Part shown: piece after piece, positions 14,075 through 25,600 of the stretch
Numbering within the stretch: the first letter of the stretch is position 1
Layout: each line of letters opens with the position of its first letter
Assembly (NCBI GenBank): GCA_013397695.1
Contig: VYZI01000533.1
Coordinates: forward strand, 1-64,000
Length of the DNA stretch: 64,000 bases
Direction of reading: 5' to 3'
Source of the DNA: Centropus unirufus
Lineage: Eukaryota > Chordata > Aves > Cuculiformes > Centropidae
Translations under genes and position numbers: made by a program
Notes under the pieces: generated by a model
What the model was told of the DNA's origin: nothing
Database searches by the model: none
Seen by the model: only the letters and a program-made list of their open reading frames with translations

Positions 14075-14240
14075 CAGAGTTCTGGAGTTCTCAAGCACAG
14101 GAAGAACATGGATCTGTGAGTCGATACAAGAAGACGATACAAGGATGGGCTGAGAGAGCCTGGCTTGCTCAGCCTGGAGAACCAAAGGCTTCAGGGAGAC
14201 CTTACAGCGGCCTTCCAGTACTGAAAGGGGCTATAGGAAA
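14075..14240 (+). mobile_element. CR1 LINE fragment, plus orientation
   Basis: It contains the CR1 region 'ggctgagagagcctggcttg ... cagcctggaga' followed by 'gaccttacagcggccttcca' and 'gtactgaaaggggctatagga'. This is the plus-strand reading of the same part of CR1 seen reversed elsewhere in the window. Both ends are truncated. Confidence 0.85.
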
Positions 14241-15219
14241 CCCACGGTGCATTCTCTTGATCATTAACATGATAACAGAGACGAAACTCTTCTGTCATTT
14301 TTTTGCACTCCCCAGGGACAAGGGTCAGGAAAGTGTCAGCGAGAAAGCCATTCCCCCAACTAATAACCTAGCTTAAAAGCAATTTATTTATGCACTTTGC
14401 CATTAAGTGAATACTGAGCTCTTCGCTCCCCGTGGCAGCACTCTCCTTCCCTTGCTCTACGTATTTTTTACACACTGATGGACAGGGCAACACGCTGCGG
14501 CAAGGGATGCGAAAGCCATGATTTCTGCTGAGCTCACACTCGCGATTTTACAAGCTCAACTTGATTTCAGAATATGGAAATGTAAACTGAGGAGCAGAAA
14601 GCTGATGTATGAGCAGAAGGGCGGCAAAACACCCAGCTCTAAACCAGCAGGTCCTACCGCGAGGCACGTCACAGAGTTTCGACGGGGATAAAGAAAAATC
14701 CACTTCGGTTACATTTAAGAAGGTTCCAGAAAGAAGCACGAACTGGTACAACCTTCAGAGCATCCGCGCTCTCGTAAAGAACGAGCATGCCTGGGAGCGA
14801 GCTGCGGCGGAGCCAAATAATTGCGTTTAATCCAGGAAATTCTGGCTAGGATGATTAGGAGCCGCTCAGCCTGGTGGTACTGGCTGCTCCCACCCGAGTA
14901 CCGCGGTGCCAGCGCCCACCACTGCGGCGCCGGGGCTCCAGTCGGCCCGTGGGTGCGGGGCCAGTCGGAACGCGAAGGGAGGCAAAGGCTGCCCCCGGGC
15001 TGGGCTTACACCTCCCCGCGCGCGACTCGCCCCGAGATGGGTGTGAGTCGCGGCGAGGCAGCCCGGGAGCGTGGCACCAGGGGGGCCGCCCCACAGGACA
15101 CCACACCGTGGTGGTGGCCCTGCCCGCGGCGGGGAACGAGGGGGGCTCGCCCTGCGCTGCCGAACAAAAGCTCCCGCCGGGTGATGCTGCGGCCCGTCCG
15201 CCCCTGCGCCCCCACCTAC

Positions 15220-15330
15220 CTGGGTGTCGGATAGGGGCGCGGTACATATCCCGCCCGCTGCCGCGTAGGGGTCCCGCCGGGCGCCGGAGCACCAGAGAAA
15301 GGAGGCGGGGAGAAAAAGGCACCACCACAG
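15220..15330 (-). other. MYO9A: Putative 5' non-coding exon of MYO9A
   Basis: The 3' border is a strong minus-strand donor, CAG then GTAGGTGG, at 15,220/15,219, inside the CpG island. The 5' limit is a guess. The assignment to MYO9A (an unconventional myosin with a RhoGAP domain) rests only on gene order in human, where MYO9A and SENP8 diverge. No MYO9A coding exon is in the window. Confidence 0.4.
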
Positions 15331-15439
15331 CCCAGACGCGGCTCGCGCGCGCCTCCCGCACACTCCCGCCACCACCGCCCTGGGAGGAGAAGGCGGCCCC
15401 GCCCCCTCGGCCCGCACCCCCTCCAGGGCGCCTGCGCGG

Positions 15440-15530
15440 GTCCGGGACTTATGACGCGAGGCTGCCAGCTTTACGGCAGCGCGGAGCAACTGGCTGGGGC
15501 CGGTACCGCGAGCGGGTGATGAGGCAGCAG
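15440..15530 (+). other. SENP8: Putative 5' non-coding exon 1 of SENP8
   Basis: It ends at a consensus donor (GT at 15,531) in the CpG island on the strand of SENP8. The matching acceptor is 'tttatattccag' ending at 20,207, which places 43 nt of 5' UTR before the SENP8 ATG. The start is uncertain. Splicing of this exon to the coding exon is inferred. Confidence 0.5.
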
Positions 15531-18500
15531 GTGAGCGTGGGGGCGGGCGGAGGGCGGAGGGGGTCTTGCTGCCTCCCCCGGGCCCAGAAGTGCGGCATGA
15601 GGGAAAGCGGTTGGAGCGGCTCAGTGTGGAGCGCATTACCAGCGCTGGGTGCGGAGCCGGGGCTAGCTGGAAGGGCTTGCAAGGAGCGGGGCTACCGGCT
15701 GGGCCGGGCGGTCCCCGGTGCCGACCCAGGCCCTGGCCTTGACTCGGCCCAGCGAACCCCGCTCCTTGCAATTCCCGTTTCTTTCCGGACGAGCGAGCTG
15801 TTCGCGGGCTGCCAGCGTGGGAGAAGTCCGTGGGGCAGCGCTTCGCCGCGGTCCTCTCTGTGCCACGCCTGAATCTGTCCCTCTGAGCACATCCCCTCTC
15901 CTGGCCAAGTTCCTGGACCTCAGGAATCCCAGGCAATGACATTTCCTGCCAGCACTTCCCACTACTCTCATGAACAAACTCTTCTCAAAGGAGGTGAATG
16001 TGATCCATCCATGTCTGGTTGAATGTCATTTATGTGGATGGAGTGAGGGGTTTCCTGTCATTCCCTCGGTGCCATCCCTAATCCTCAGGCGCTCAGATCT
16101 CAGATTACTGGGTTTCTCCTTGTTAAACTGAGCACTTTGGCCATCCCCATCCTGGGGAGAAAAAAGCTCTGGATTGAGTAGCATTTGGTGTCTTCCATCC
16201 AGCGTTTAGTTCACTGCCCCACAAAATAAATTCGGGTGCTGAAGTCTGGGTCTGTAGGGCAGCTGCACAGATCTGGTTTGAGGAACTTGATGGGGATGGA
16301 AAGGTTTGGGTATTGTCTGTGCATACAGTTATAGGCACTGAACCTGCAAAGGCAATTTTATGGTTCTACAGGAGTGATAATCTACAGGCTACAGAAAGAC
16401 TGCTTATGTTCAATGAAAGAGTAGATGAGAATTTTGCTTCCCTGACTTAACTGTTTAATTTTTCCCAAGTTTCTTCTCTGGCACTGTTAGGAGACAAGCA
16501 AGTACAGAGACTGGGGTGCCAATAGCCAAGCCCTGCTCATGCTGATAAACAGAAATTGATGTTCCTTTTCTGACCTTGCTACTGTTAACGACCACTATTA
16601 AGAGTGTTGACATAATCTCCAAAAACTGTCTTTTCAGTAAAAGGGTGGTTAAGTGTGGTGGTTAATTCCTGGGGCCTTTTAACCTTGATCATTCCAAAAA
16701 CCTCAGCCAAGCTGCTGAAAACCACTCTGTTCCTCCTACTCTTCACTGATAAATGCTAAATAATTTGTTTTTCAGCTCTTTTTTTTAATCTACCTTGATA
16801 TTCTCTGGATTTGGTGCAGGACTTTAGTAGTGTGCACCTTAAAATATTCGCTCTGGATTGTTCTTAGCACCTTTTAATATATTAAAATAGACTAGGAATC
16901 TCATTAATTGTTAATTGATGCTCTCTCTGCTCCATCACTTCCCATTGACACTCCATTACTACAGAATGTCATTCCCTGACTCACAGGTGCTGACTTCAGT
17001 TGTGCAAGGCAACATTATACGCAGTAAGTAGCTATCTTTACTGTTTGTAACTATAATAGGTTTGGGGTTTTTTTTTAAGTATTATGAAACTTGGGCTTTA
17101 CATTGCATCCTGGACATGAAGGAGTTACGTCAGTTTATGGATCAAACTTGCTCTAATAACAGCAGCTCAATTGTGAAATTATTGTAACTTAGAGATGAAA
17201 GAAACTTGACCTCTTGCCTTCCTGATGCAAGGTGGCACTGCTTTCAAATCTGCAGAGTGGTTTAGCCCAGGATGGCTTGATGAGGTTTGTGGCGCTCCTT
17301 GGTCTCGCCCTGATGTTCTCACCATAGCGCTCAAAATGGGGCAGGTGAACAGTCAGTTTGCACCAATCCAAACTACTAATATGCAAATAAAGTAAACAAG
17401 CAAGACTCTTGTTGGCAACCTACAACCAAGATTCCAGGTCTGTGTCAGTACTTATTCCTATTTTGATGAACGCTGTGCTTGAGCCTTCAGGAAGCAAATC
17501 CCAGCTGCACCTGAGCAGAGCTGCTTGCAATCTGTGACTGGATGTGAACACTCCTCAACATCAACGGTGCTCATATCCGTGTCCCCACTTCTCTACATTA
17601 ACGGGGAGGATCTCCTGAACAGGACCACCTCTCTGACAGCTTTTCACAGCTCCACAATGCTTTTTTGGTCCTCAACACTTGCCTTAAGTGCAAGGCACCC
17701 AAGCCTACAAAAGGTTTTCCTCTAAGCTGTGTGCATGTGATGAGTCATCTGTGGAACTCATAAGCAGTTTCACAAATACCAGATGGCAATAAAATTAAAA
17801 GTAGTAGCTAGTGGCAGTGAAGAATTTGTGATATTCTCCCTTCTTTACTGTAGGAAGCTGCCAAATGTCTGGTTTTTTATATTTTTTTCCACTTAACCAA
17901 AAAAATCAAATTATGTTTCTGCAGAATGGAAAATAAACAAAATACAGGATGTACGCTTCCTTCTCTAGCCTATAATCCTGTCTGGCCTGAAGTGGAAAGC
18001 TATTTACTGTATTTTGCAGATCTTTAGGAGAAGATTAAGCAGAAAAAGTCATGCAGTAAAGGAAAATCTGGTGCATTTTATGGGCATGTGCAGAAAGTAT
18101 TTCAGCCGTGACCCTATTAAACCCACAAACCAATCACTTCTGGGTTCACTGGGTGTACAGCTCATCAAACAAGACTGCATCCAGGCATACTGCAGAGCTG
18201 CTAGGACTCACGTTTGGGGTTTTTTGTTTTGTTTTGTTTTTGTATTGCAGGCTGTTGCAAAGGACCTGCTCCATAAACTTGGAAGTAGCTTGAACTCATT
18301 AATGTAGGAAGTATATCCAAATACCACTGTGTTTGACTCAGTGTAAATAACAATGACTGCTCCCTTCCTTTGTAGTGACTCTGGCTACCTGGCATCTCTC
18401 AGCTCTATCAGCAATACAAAAATAGTTATTAGCATTTTTAAGCCTCACACACTCTACTTTGGCTCTTCCGGCGCATGATACATACAGCATGCTTCATCTA

Positions 18501-20207
18501 TTCTGTGTCACATCACAGAATGTGACACAGAATAGATGAAGCATGCTGTGTAATCTACTTCTTCTTACCATTTAAACAATACAAAACTTAACTTTTTTTT
18601 TATTTCCCCCTATCATAACGGATAATTAGTGTCTTATAGTGAATCATATTAAGTGATCTTACCATTATTAGTTTTCCCACAGTCTTTAAGAAATCCTGAC
18701 ATGTTTTCATGCTCTGTTTGGCTGAGGAAAAAGTGAAGCCAAAGTATCTCTGCTTCACCACTGTCCTGAGCCCTGTGGCATTTGTAGCCTTGTCCTGGCA
18801 AAGAGAGAAGCACCGGGGGGCGATGGTGCAGTGCAGCATCTGAGGAACCTGGGCTGGGGGATGCAAGAGCAAAAGAAAAACTAGGGTGAATATAGGGGAT
18901 TTAAGTCAACAGTTTCTCTTTGGAAGGTCTCTTAAATCCTAGTCTGATGCCAGCAAGCATTTTGTGTCATCCATTGAGTAGCACCTCCCAGTGTGCTTGG
19001 CAACTTCTGTGTTTAACGCCACCAAAATGCAAAGGTAGCAAATGCAACAGCTACTGAAAGGAACTATAGGACTGATAGACCAGAATTAGCAGATACTCAA
19101 GATAACCTGTCAAATGGAAAGGAGTCCAGAGGACCCCTTGCCTGGAAGACCTGTTGAGGTCTCTTGAGTACATCCTCAAACACTTGGGTGGGGAGAACCA
19201 GGTGCTACAGTCTACTTGAATTTCCAGGCACTTTCTAAAGGATAAGCAGCCTCTGTCTGTGAAAAACAGGCACAGGTTAAGAGGGAAGAATGTAGTCTGA
19301 ACAAATAACAGAGTAAGACATTGGAAAGGTGGGTTGGCATGACCAGTCACTACTGCTGACAGGTGTGTATTGCCAGGGGAGGCCTGCAGGGATCCTCACT
19401 CAGCAAACCCCTGAGTGTGTTCTTTTGTGAGCAAAATTTTGGCAAGTTAAAACCTGAACAAAAAAAAAAGATAGGTATTCTGCAGTCCATCCAGCTTTGG
19501 TGGTACTGGAGTTATTGAAATCTCTACCCATCTAGGGTTACTTGTCCTAGAGATTCCCACAGTAGGGAACTGCTTGTCATCTAGTTTTGCTTTCTTTCTC
19601 CTTACTCACTGCTGCCTTACCTCCTTGTGCTGGCAGGCCAGCAGGTTTTCCTGGAACAGGTCATGCATCTGGCACTGAGCTGTAGCACTATCTGCTAGGT
19701 GAAAGAGACTGTATGCTTGTCAGACAGCCCCCTAAAGACTGTTATTTAAGGAATATCAGTGGCGCAAAGAACTAGAGTGATTGTCACTGTGCAGCTGAAA
19801 CACTGAAATAACAAAACACTGACCAACTTCTCAGCTGATGTGTGGTTTCTGGGTGAAGTGCAGAACTGAAGGCTTGCCTGCAGTTGCCAAGCAGGACCTG
19901 CTTTGAAATCAGTTTGCTTTGAGGTTAAGATCAATACGATGAAACATTAATCTGAGCCATGCACCACTCCTGGAGCAGCAGAAGAGCCCAGCTCAACCCA
20001 TCACAGGCTGCAGGGGAGAAACTGTGTGTCCTCTGCATGCTTACCTGGCAGGTGATTCAAACACCAGTCCTTCCAATATCAATCTGGGAAACCTGGGCTT
20101 TTTTTGCTCACCGCTTGCTGAGAAGGAACTCAAGGTGTTAGTTGTGCTGTATCTTATCCCAGGTGTGATCCAATTCCTAAATTAATCTTCCCTTTTTTAT
20201 ATTCCAG
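15531..20207 (+). other. SENP8 intron 1, non-coding
   Basis: Apart from the perfect inverted repeat at 18,484-18,549 and short T-rich tracts, I see nothing gene-like. No CR1 copy was recognised here. Confidence 0.5.
18484..18549. repeat. Perfect 30-bp inverted repeat, 6-nt loop
   Basis: The left arm 18,484-18,513 and right arm 18,520-18,549 are exact reverse complements over 30 bases, separated by 'cacaga'. If transcribed, it folds into an uninterrupted hairpin on either strand. It sits in the inferred SENP8 intron 1. Confidence 0.97.
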
Positions 20208-20250
20208 CTTTTGAATTTTCCTGGAGTGCTGTGGCTGAGACTTGTGCAGG

Positions 20251-20889
20251 ATGGACCCGGTGGTCCTCAGTTACAAGGACAGTTTGCTGAGGCAGTCAGA
20301 TGTTGCTTTGCTGGAGCCCCCAAACTGGCTTAATGATCACATCATTGGGTTTGCCTTTGAATACTTCACCAACCAGCAGTTCCAAGAATTTAGCGATCAG
20401 GTTTGTTTTATCAGCCCTGAAGTGGCTCAGTTCATTAAATGTGCCCTTAGTCAGGAAGAAATAGCCATGTTCCTTCAGCCGCTGGACCTTCTCCACAAGA
20501 AGATGGTGTTCTTGCCTGTTAATGATAACTCCAACCAGGTTGCTGGAGGCACCCACTGGAGCTTACTGGTTTATTTCAGGGACAAAAAGTGCTTCGCCCA
20601 TTATGATTCTCACAGTAAATGCAACTCTCTCCATGCCAAACAAGTGGCAGGGAAGCTGGAGGCCTTCCTGGGCAAAAGAGGGGGCAAAGCAACCTTCATG
20701 GAGGAGAAGGCACCGGCCCAGCAGAACAGCTATGACTGTGGGATGTATGTGATCTGCAACGCAGAGGCTCTGTGTCAGGGGTATTTCAGGGGCTGGCCAG
20801 ACCCTTTGCTGCAGCTCCTCACCCCCTCCTACATCACACAGAAGAGATCAGAATGGAAAGCTCTCATCACAAAACTGGCACAGAAGTGA
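20251..20889 (+). CDS. SENP8: NEDD8-specific protease 1 (SENP8/DEN1)
   Basis: This is a complete intronless coding exon, 212 residues like the mammalian protein. SENP8 is a C48-type cysteine protease that matures the NEDD8 precursor and removes NEDD8 from non-cullin substrates. The catalytic triad is visible: H102 in GGTHWS, D119 in HYDSHS and C163 in NSYDCGMY, with the oxyanion glutamine Q157 just upstream. The N-terminal WLNDHII motif of Ulp/SENP proteases is at 26-32. The start chosen is the ATG at 20,251; the frame is open a few codons further up, but those lie in the 5' UTR part of the exon whose acceptor ends at 20,207. All key residues are intact, so it should be active. It is transcribed away from the inferred MYO9A exon across a shared CpG island, and converges on GRAMD2A. 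Confidence 0.97.
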   Translation: MDPVVLSYKDSLLRQSDVALLEPPNWLNDHIIGFAFEYFTNQQFQEFSDQVCFISPEVAQFIKCALSQEEIAMFLQPLDLLHKKMVFLPVNDNSNQVAGGTHWSLLVYFRDKKCFAHYDSHSKCNSLHAKQVAGKLEAFLGKRGGKATFMEEKAPAQQNSYDCGMYVICNAEALCQGYFRGWPDPLLQLLTPSYITQKRSEWKALITKLAQK

Positions 20890-21108
20890 TTGAGATGCAG
20901 CTCCAGGCCCCCAAAAACCTGCCTTCCCTGTCCACAAGGCAGCACCCTGAGTGCCTGCGGGAGATGCCCATGTGCATAATTGTCCCAAAGAAGAATATAA
21001 TGCCTCCAGCATGGCTATACCTGCCAAACACACTGTTCCCTCCTGGAAAAGCCTTAGTCCCCTCTAGAAATTACTGGCCTTTGATCTTCGGAAGTTACTT
21101 TGCTTTGA

Positions 21109-21114
21109 AATAAA
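21109..21114 (+). terminator. SENP8: SENP8 poly(A) signal AATAAA
   Basis: A canonical AATAAA lies about 220 nt after the SENP8 stop codon. The resulting short 3' UTR is plausible; longer forms cannot be excluded. Confidence 0.6.
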
Positions 21115-21134
21115 TCCCCCTCCTCCTTCAGTGG

Positions 21135-24100
21135 TGAATTTTTACACTAATTGCTGTGGCAAAATGAGGTACTAGAGAGACTTCACCTTTGCCCACCAAG
21201 CAATGTACCTTTGCTAGGTGGCTTTAATTGGCTCCAGGCATTGCTGTTCCCAGCCAGGTTTAGCAAATTCCCTTTAAAACCAAGCCCCAAAATGCTTTAT
21301 CATGACTATTTCTAATTTGTGCCTCCCACTAGTGGGATTTGAGCAGCCTAGGATTTAAGAGCAAGGATTTTTGTCTCTTACAGACCCAATGCCGAGGTGT
21401 TGATGTCAAAAGATGAGACTTGAAAGGGAATGCTTCAATTAATTAAAAGAATAGAGAGAAAGTTTTCTTCAAATAGGCACTCCAAGGCTCGAGTGGTGAC
21501 AGGGTTTTTTTTTTGCAGTCCCCCATCCCTGCTCACTCTTATTGTGATTTAAAACTTGACTCTGAACTGCTGAGCATTAATAGGAAGCCAAGAAACGAAG
21601 TCCCAGGAAAAAACCTAGATGAAAAGTGACACTAACTCTTTAAAGGTTTTTTTTATTATGTTTTTAGGTCATCTCCTTTTGGGGATCAGCACTCCCCCAA
21701 AGCTCATGAGCATTTGGCACACTAGGAGCTCACAAGGCAGTTGCTGCTTCCTCTAGCACAGAACCAGTTCTGTTACTGGAGATAAAAACACACTGGGGAA
21801 AACAAAAGAACAGAATTGGAGGTGTAAGAGCCAAAGGTAGCTGCAGTCTCCTTGAAGCCCATTAAGCCCTTAATTGAAACACTTTTTCTCCTGTGCTGGG
21901 TGATGTCCTGGATCTCAGACCAGATCCTCTTGTTTAAGACAGGCTTAGCAGTGGGGAAAATGAAATGAGATGTCGTTGCAGGTTAAGTAATCTAACCCGA
22001 TGAGAAGCAACGAGGAGGTTGCTCAGGTAGTGTCTAGCAGAGCAACCACACCCCAGTGAGCACCAGCAGCACCAGGGGGATCCAGATTAAATAGAACCCT
22101 ATGAAAAGAGGGAAGGATTATTTTGAACCCAGAGCTCTTCACCCATCTTACTGCCAGCCCATCCCCCCAGGGTGTGTACCAACACTGCACTGAGGATGAG
22201 GAACTTTGTGAAGGTCTTAAACTTCCCTTGATGCTGAAAGGAAGGTAAAGAGCCACAGCCTAGGGTCTCAAAACACCCATGCAAACAGACACAGTCAGCC
22301 AAGGGACAAAACAAGGGTAGGGGTCATTCCCGTCCTTCCAAGGCTGATCAGATGGCAGAGCAGCCTGTGCGCCAGGGCATCTCTCCCTAGAAAAGCCCTT
22401 CAACTGCTTGGATGGAGCCAAAAGAGCATTGAACCACTTGCCAAAGAAGATTCACATGGGGCTTTGCTGAGGCGACATCACTGCCACCACAGGAGGCTGC
22501 CTTTCTTCCAGGTCTGGAATAAACCTCAAACCAAACTGTGTAAGTGTTGTCCCATTTTTTGTGTAGGAACCCACAGGCAAGCAGTGGCTCCCGATGTTTC
22601 TTGTGCTGTGGTGCCCCAGCCACAAGGGTTGTGACCACAGTGGCTTTGCCACCCTGTGGTGGGTGAAACCAAGCAGAAATTGATCTTGGAGAGCCAGCAA
22701 GCCTGGGGACAACTCCACCAGCGCCTTGTGTGATAGCAAACAGGCCATAAAGGCTGATTTAATCTACTCATGCTTTTAAGAGTTCATTTGGGTCTGGGAG
22801 GAGTAGGAAGGCAGGATGGTGGGTCTGATTGGGGAAGCATTATGGGGCAATTGAGGGCTGGGGCTGTGCTCATCCCAAGGGCACCTAATGCTAGCCCATC
22901 CCCAGGGGATGGAGCAGGACTGCCAGAGCCAGCAAGGTGAGCACCCAGTTATGATTCCTGCACCTGAGGCTTTTACGTGGCATTTCTTCACACAAGGAAA
23001 ATAAGCTCAAGCAAGGCTTGAGCAGGGCATCACTGGGAGAGCAAACATAACCAACCAGACAGGCAAACACCAGCTGCAAAACAAACCTGGAGCCTTACAC
23101 CTAGCTCCCAGCAGCAGGGACAGCTCCCTCAAACCACAGTGGGGGCTCAACCCCCCCAAGCTGCTCCAGACCTGCACCCATGAGTTATCCCAGTGCTGTC
23201 TTCAACCACAGAGCCCTTAGAGAAGCCCAGGTGGCCATCACCACCACTGCACACCTGGCCTGGGACAAGGCACTCACATATATGCTTTTCATTAGATGCT
23301 CTGGAGCACCCAAGGAACACATTGCTGGGCACGAGACCAAAAAATCCCCAAACTCAAACCTCGTTTTGGTTGCCTTAAGATCCGCTTTGAGGCTGAACCT
23401 GTTGAGCACCAACCTGGTTTTAGAAAACGGCTCCAAACCCCATTTTGGCAGCTGCACTAGCAAAACAAGCTGGGCAAGTCCACAGCAGAGCTGGGGCTGC
23501 AGTAGGATAGCACTTTGATCAGCAGAATCACCCATAAAATCTAGGGCTCCATTGCGCCCATAACTTGGTCCTGGAAATTCGAAGAAGCAGCTTGGATAGT
23601 TTGGCCAGAAACGTGGCCAAACTGCAGACCCACTTTCCCCACCGTCACAGGGAGATTCCATCCCTGTCCCTGCTCAAACACCACTTCTGCCTTGACTTTC
23701 AAGTTGGGCTATTTCCACATTTCATCCAGTTTAATACATTTCACTGCATGGGCCAGGCTGGTACAGAGGATGTTGGGGGCGGCAAAGGGAGGAGGGGGAA
23801 CGCTCACACCATCCACCTCAGCAGAATGGGGTGCAGCTCAGCACCATCCCCAGGCATTCACTGTCCCCAGGGTCACCTGGCTACAGGATTCTGCCACATT
23901 CCAGCGTTTCTGCTGCCATCTAGTGCTGATTCCCCAACCCCCGAGTATCCCTGACCTGGGTGTCCCCCTATGCCACCCTGGTGCCCTTGCCCCAGCCAGG
24001 GCTGCAACCCCAGCCTAGTATCACCCTCCCCAGAATGGTTACACAGGGATATGAAGGGCTCCTTAGTGTGCCTAAATGATGCTGCATCCTCACCAGCATT

Positions 24101-24340
24101 GGACCATGCAGCATCACTCCAGCCCACCTAAGGGGTGTGACACTGGGGACCACACAGCCCCAGGTCCACCAGTGCTGGCCCAAAAGGAAAGGGCAGTGCC
24201 ACCCACACAAGGATAGGGCTGTCCCCACGTCCAGAGGACATGGCCAGCAAAGGGGTACCAGGACAGCCCAAATCCCGGGGTACCCAATTTTGGGGCTCGC
24301 AGCCCAACCCCGTCACAAGGATACTGGCAGCAGACAAGAG
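21135..24340. other. Intergenic gap between convergent SENP8 and GRAMD2A
   Basis: The 3.2 kb between the two 3' ends holds no recognised gene or repeat. Overlapping ORFs at about 22.4-24.2 kb lie on both strands in GC-moderate DNA, without splice logic or domains. Confidence 0.5.
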
Positions 24341-24361
24341 AAATTTCTAGATAATTCTGGT

Positions 24362-24367
24362 TTTATT
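24362..24367 (-). terminator. GRAMD2A: Candidate GRAMD2A poly(A) signal
   Basis: This is an AATAAA on the minus strand (TTTATT on plus), about 1.2 kb after the GRAMD2A stop. Another AATAAA lies at 25,036-25,041, about 560 nt after the stop, so two 3' UTR lengths are possible. Sequence alone does not decide between them. Confidence 0.5.
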
Positions 24368-25600
24368 TTCATTTAAAAGCCATTCTGAGCCCAGAGCAAT
24401 AAAGCTCTGCCCTGAGGCATGGGGATTTGGCCCCATCAGCACTTTTAGTTACCCAAAAAATAGAACACCAAAACAAATTCCACAGGTTTGCCCTGCTGTC
24501 CCAGGGAAGGCTGCCAGACAAACCCTGTACACAAATCCTGTGGCACTCAGCTCCACATGGTGTTAACACAAACCAGGGTACTGACACCTGCCCTCAGGTG
24601 CTAAACAGATGATGCCTCACAGGGCTGGTGGCCCCTTTCTCATATTCCCTGTTGCCACAAACCTCTGGAATTGGGGCCATTTCTCTGGCTGCAGTCCAGG
24701 GGTACCAAGATAGGGATGAAGAGGAAAGTTCAACCCAGAGCCGCAGCAACTCATCCACACTTTTTAGGGGTTCCCATTGAACATAATTTCATCTTTTAAC
24801 CTGAAAACCCCAAGTCTGGAATAAAAAGCTGTGCCTACATTATCAGCAAGTCCTGCGAGGAGGTTCCAAACACTCAGCAGCCCTGAGCCATCTTCCAGTG
24901 CTACAGAACAACAGCATCACAGGGAGAAAATGAGTTTCCAGTGGGATGGGGAGTTGGCACCAGTAGCCATGAGCCAGCTAGGCAGTCCAGCAGGGAGCAG
25001 GTGCCAGTAGGAAGAGAGAAACTACTTGGTCCCATTTTATTGGCTGAGGGAAACAGCCACAGTGAGGACGCAGCACTGGGATCCATACACAAGGTGCCAA
25101 CTATCTCAGCATTTGTCCTCTGCCACACTGGGGTTAATGGTCACCTGCAAGCAGAGAGCAGAGTAAGACAGGGCAGGCAGCTGTGAAGGAGGAAGCGCCC
25201 CAACATCCCAACCCAAGGGAATGCACTCCTGTTCATCCCTTGCTGTTGCTCAAGGTCACATGAGCCCCAGGGCACAGCCAAGCTCCACTAAGATGCCCTG
25301 GTGCTCCTTGCAACCACATAACCAGCCCCAAACCTGCAAGAAAACCTTTTCCCAAGGGCTGAAAGTCTCGAGGATAGCAGAGCATTCCCCTAACACTCAA
25401 ACCAGAATTGATGGGATCATCTGCTGTGTGGGTATAGGACGCTAGGATCTGCCATCATACAACCCAACAGCAGGCACAGGATGCGAACCAAAGCATTCCC
25501 GGGACATGTCATGGAGTGGAGCCACCGCTGTTTGCATCACATCCCTTGGTTCCTCCGCTTATAGTGTGACCCAGCAGCCTGAAGTGTCCCCAAGGGTCCC

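Larger units (their letters stand above)
14860..15900. promoter_or_regulatory. CpG island, divergent MYO9A/SENP8 promoter
   Basis: About 1 kb of GC- and CpG-rich DNA stands out from AT-rich flanks. On the plus strand a donor ('gcagcag' before 'gtgagcg', GT at 15,531) would end SENP8 exon 1. On the minus strand a donor ('acccag' before 'gtaggtg', GT at 15,219-15,218) would end an exon of a leftward gene, MYO9A by human synteny. The long ORFs here (332 and 358 codons) overlap on both strands and are by-products of stop-poor GC-rich DNA. No transcription start can be fixed from sequence alone. Confidence 0.75.

Noticed and set aside
14821..15942. Large overlapping ORFs (332 codons plus, 358 codons minus) in the CpG island
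   Set aside because: They overlap on both strands, are Pro/Arg/Gly/Ala-rich, lack domains and coincide with promoter sequence. GC-rich DNA is poor in stop codons.
20242..20250. Extension of SENP8 three codons upstream
   Set aside because: The extension has no ATG. The ATG at 20,251 gives the standard 212-residue protein and the preceding bases are leader.
22023..24337. Cluster of 70-160 codon ORFs between SENP8 and GRAMD2A
   Set aside because: They overlap each other on both strands, with no consistent frame, splice sites or domains.
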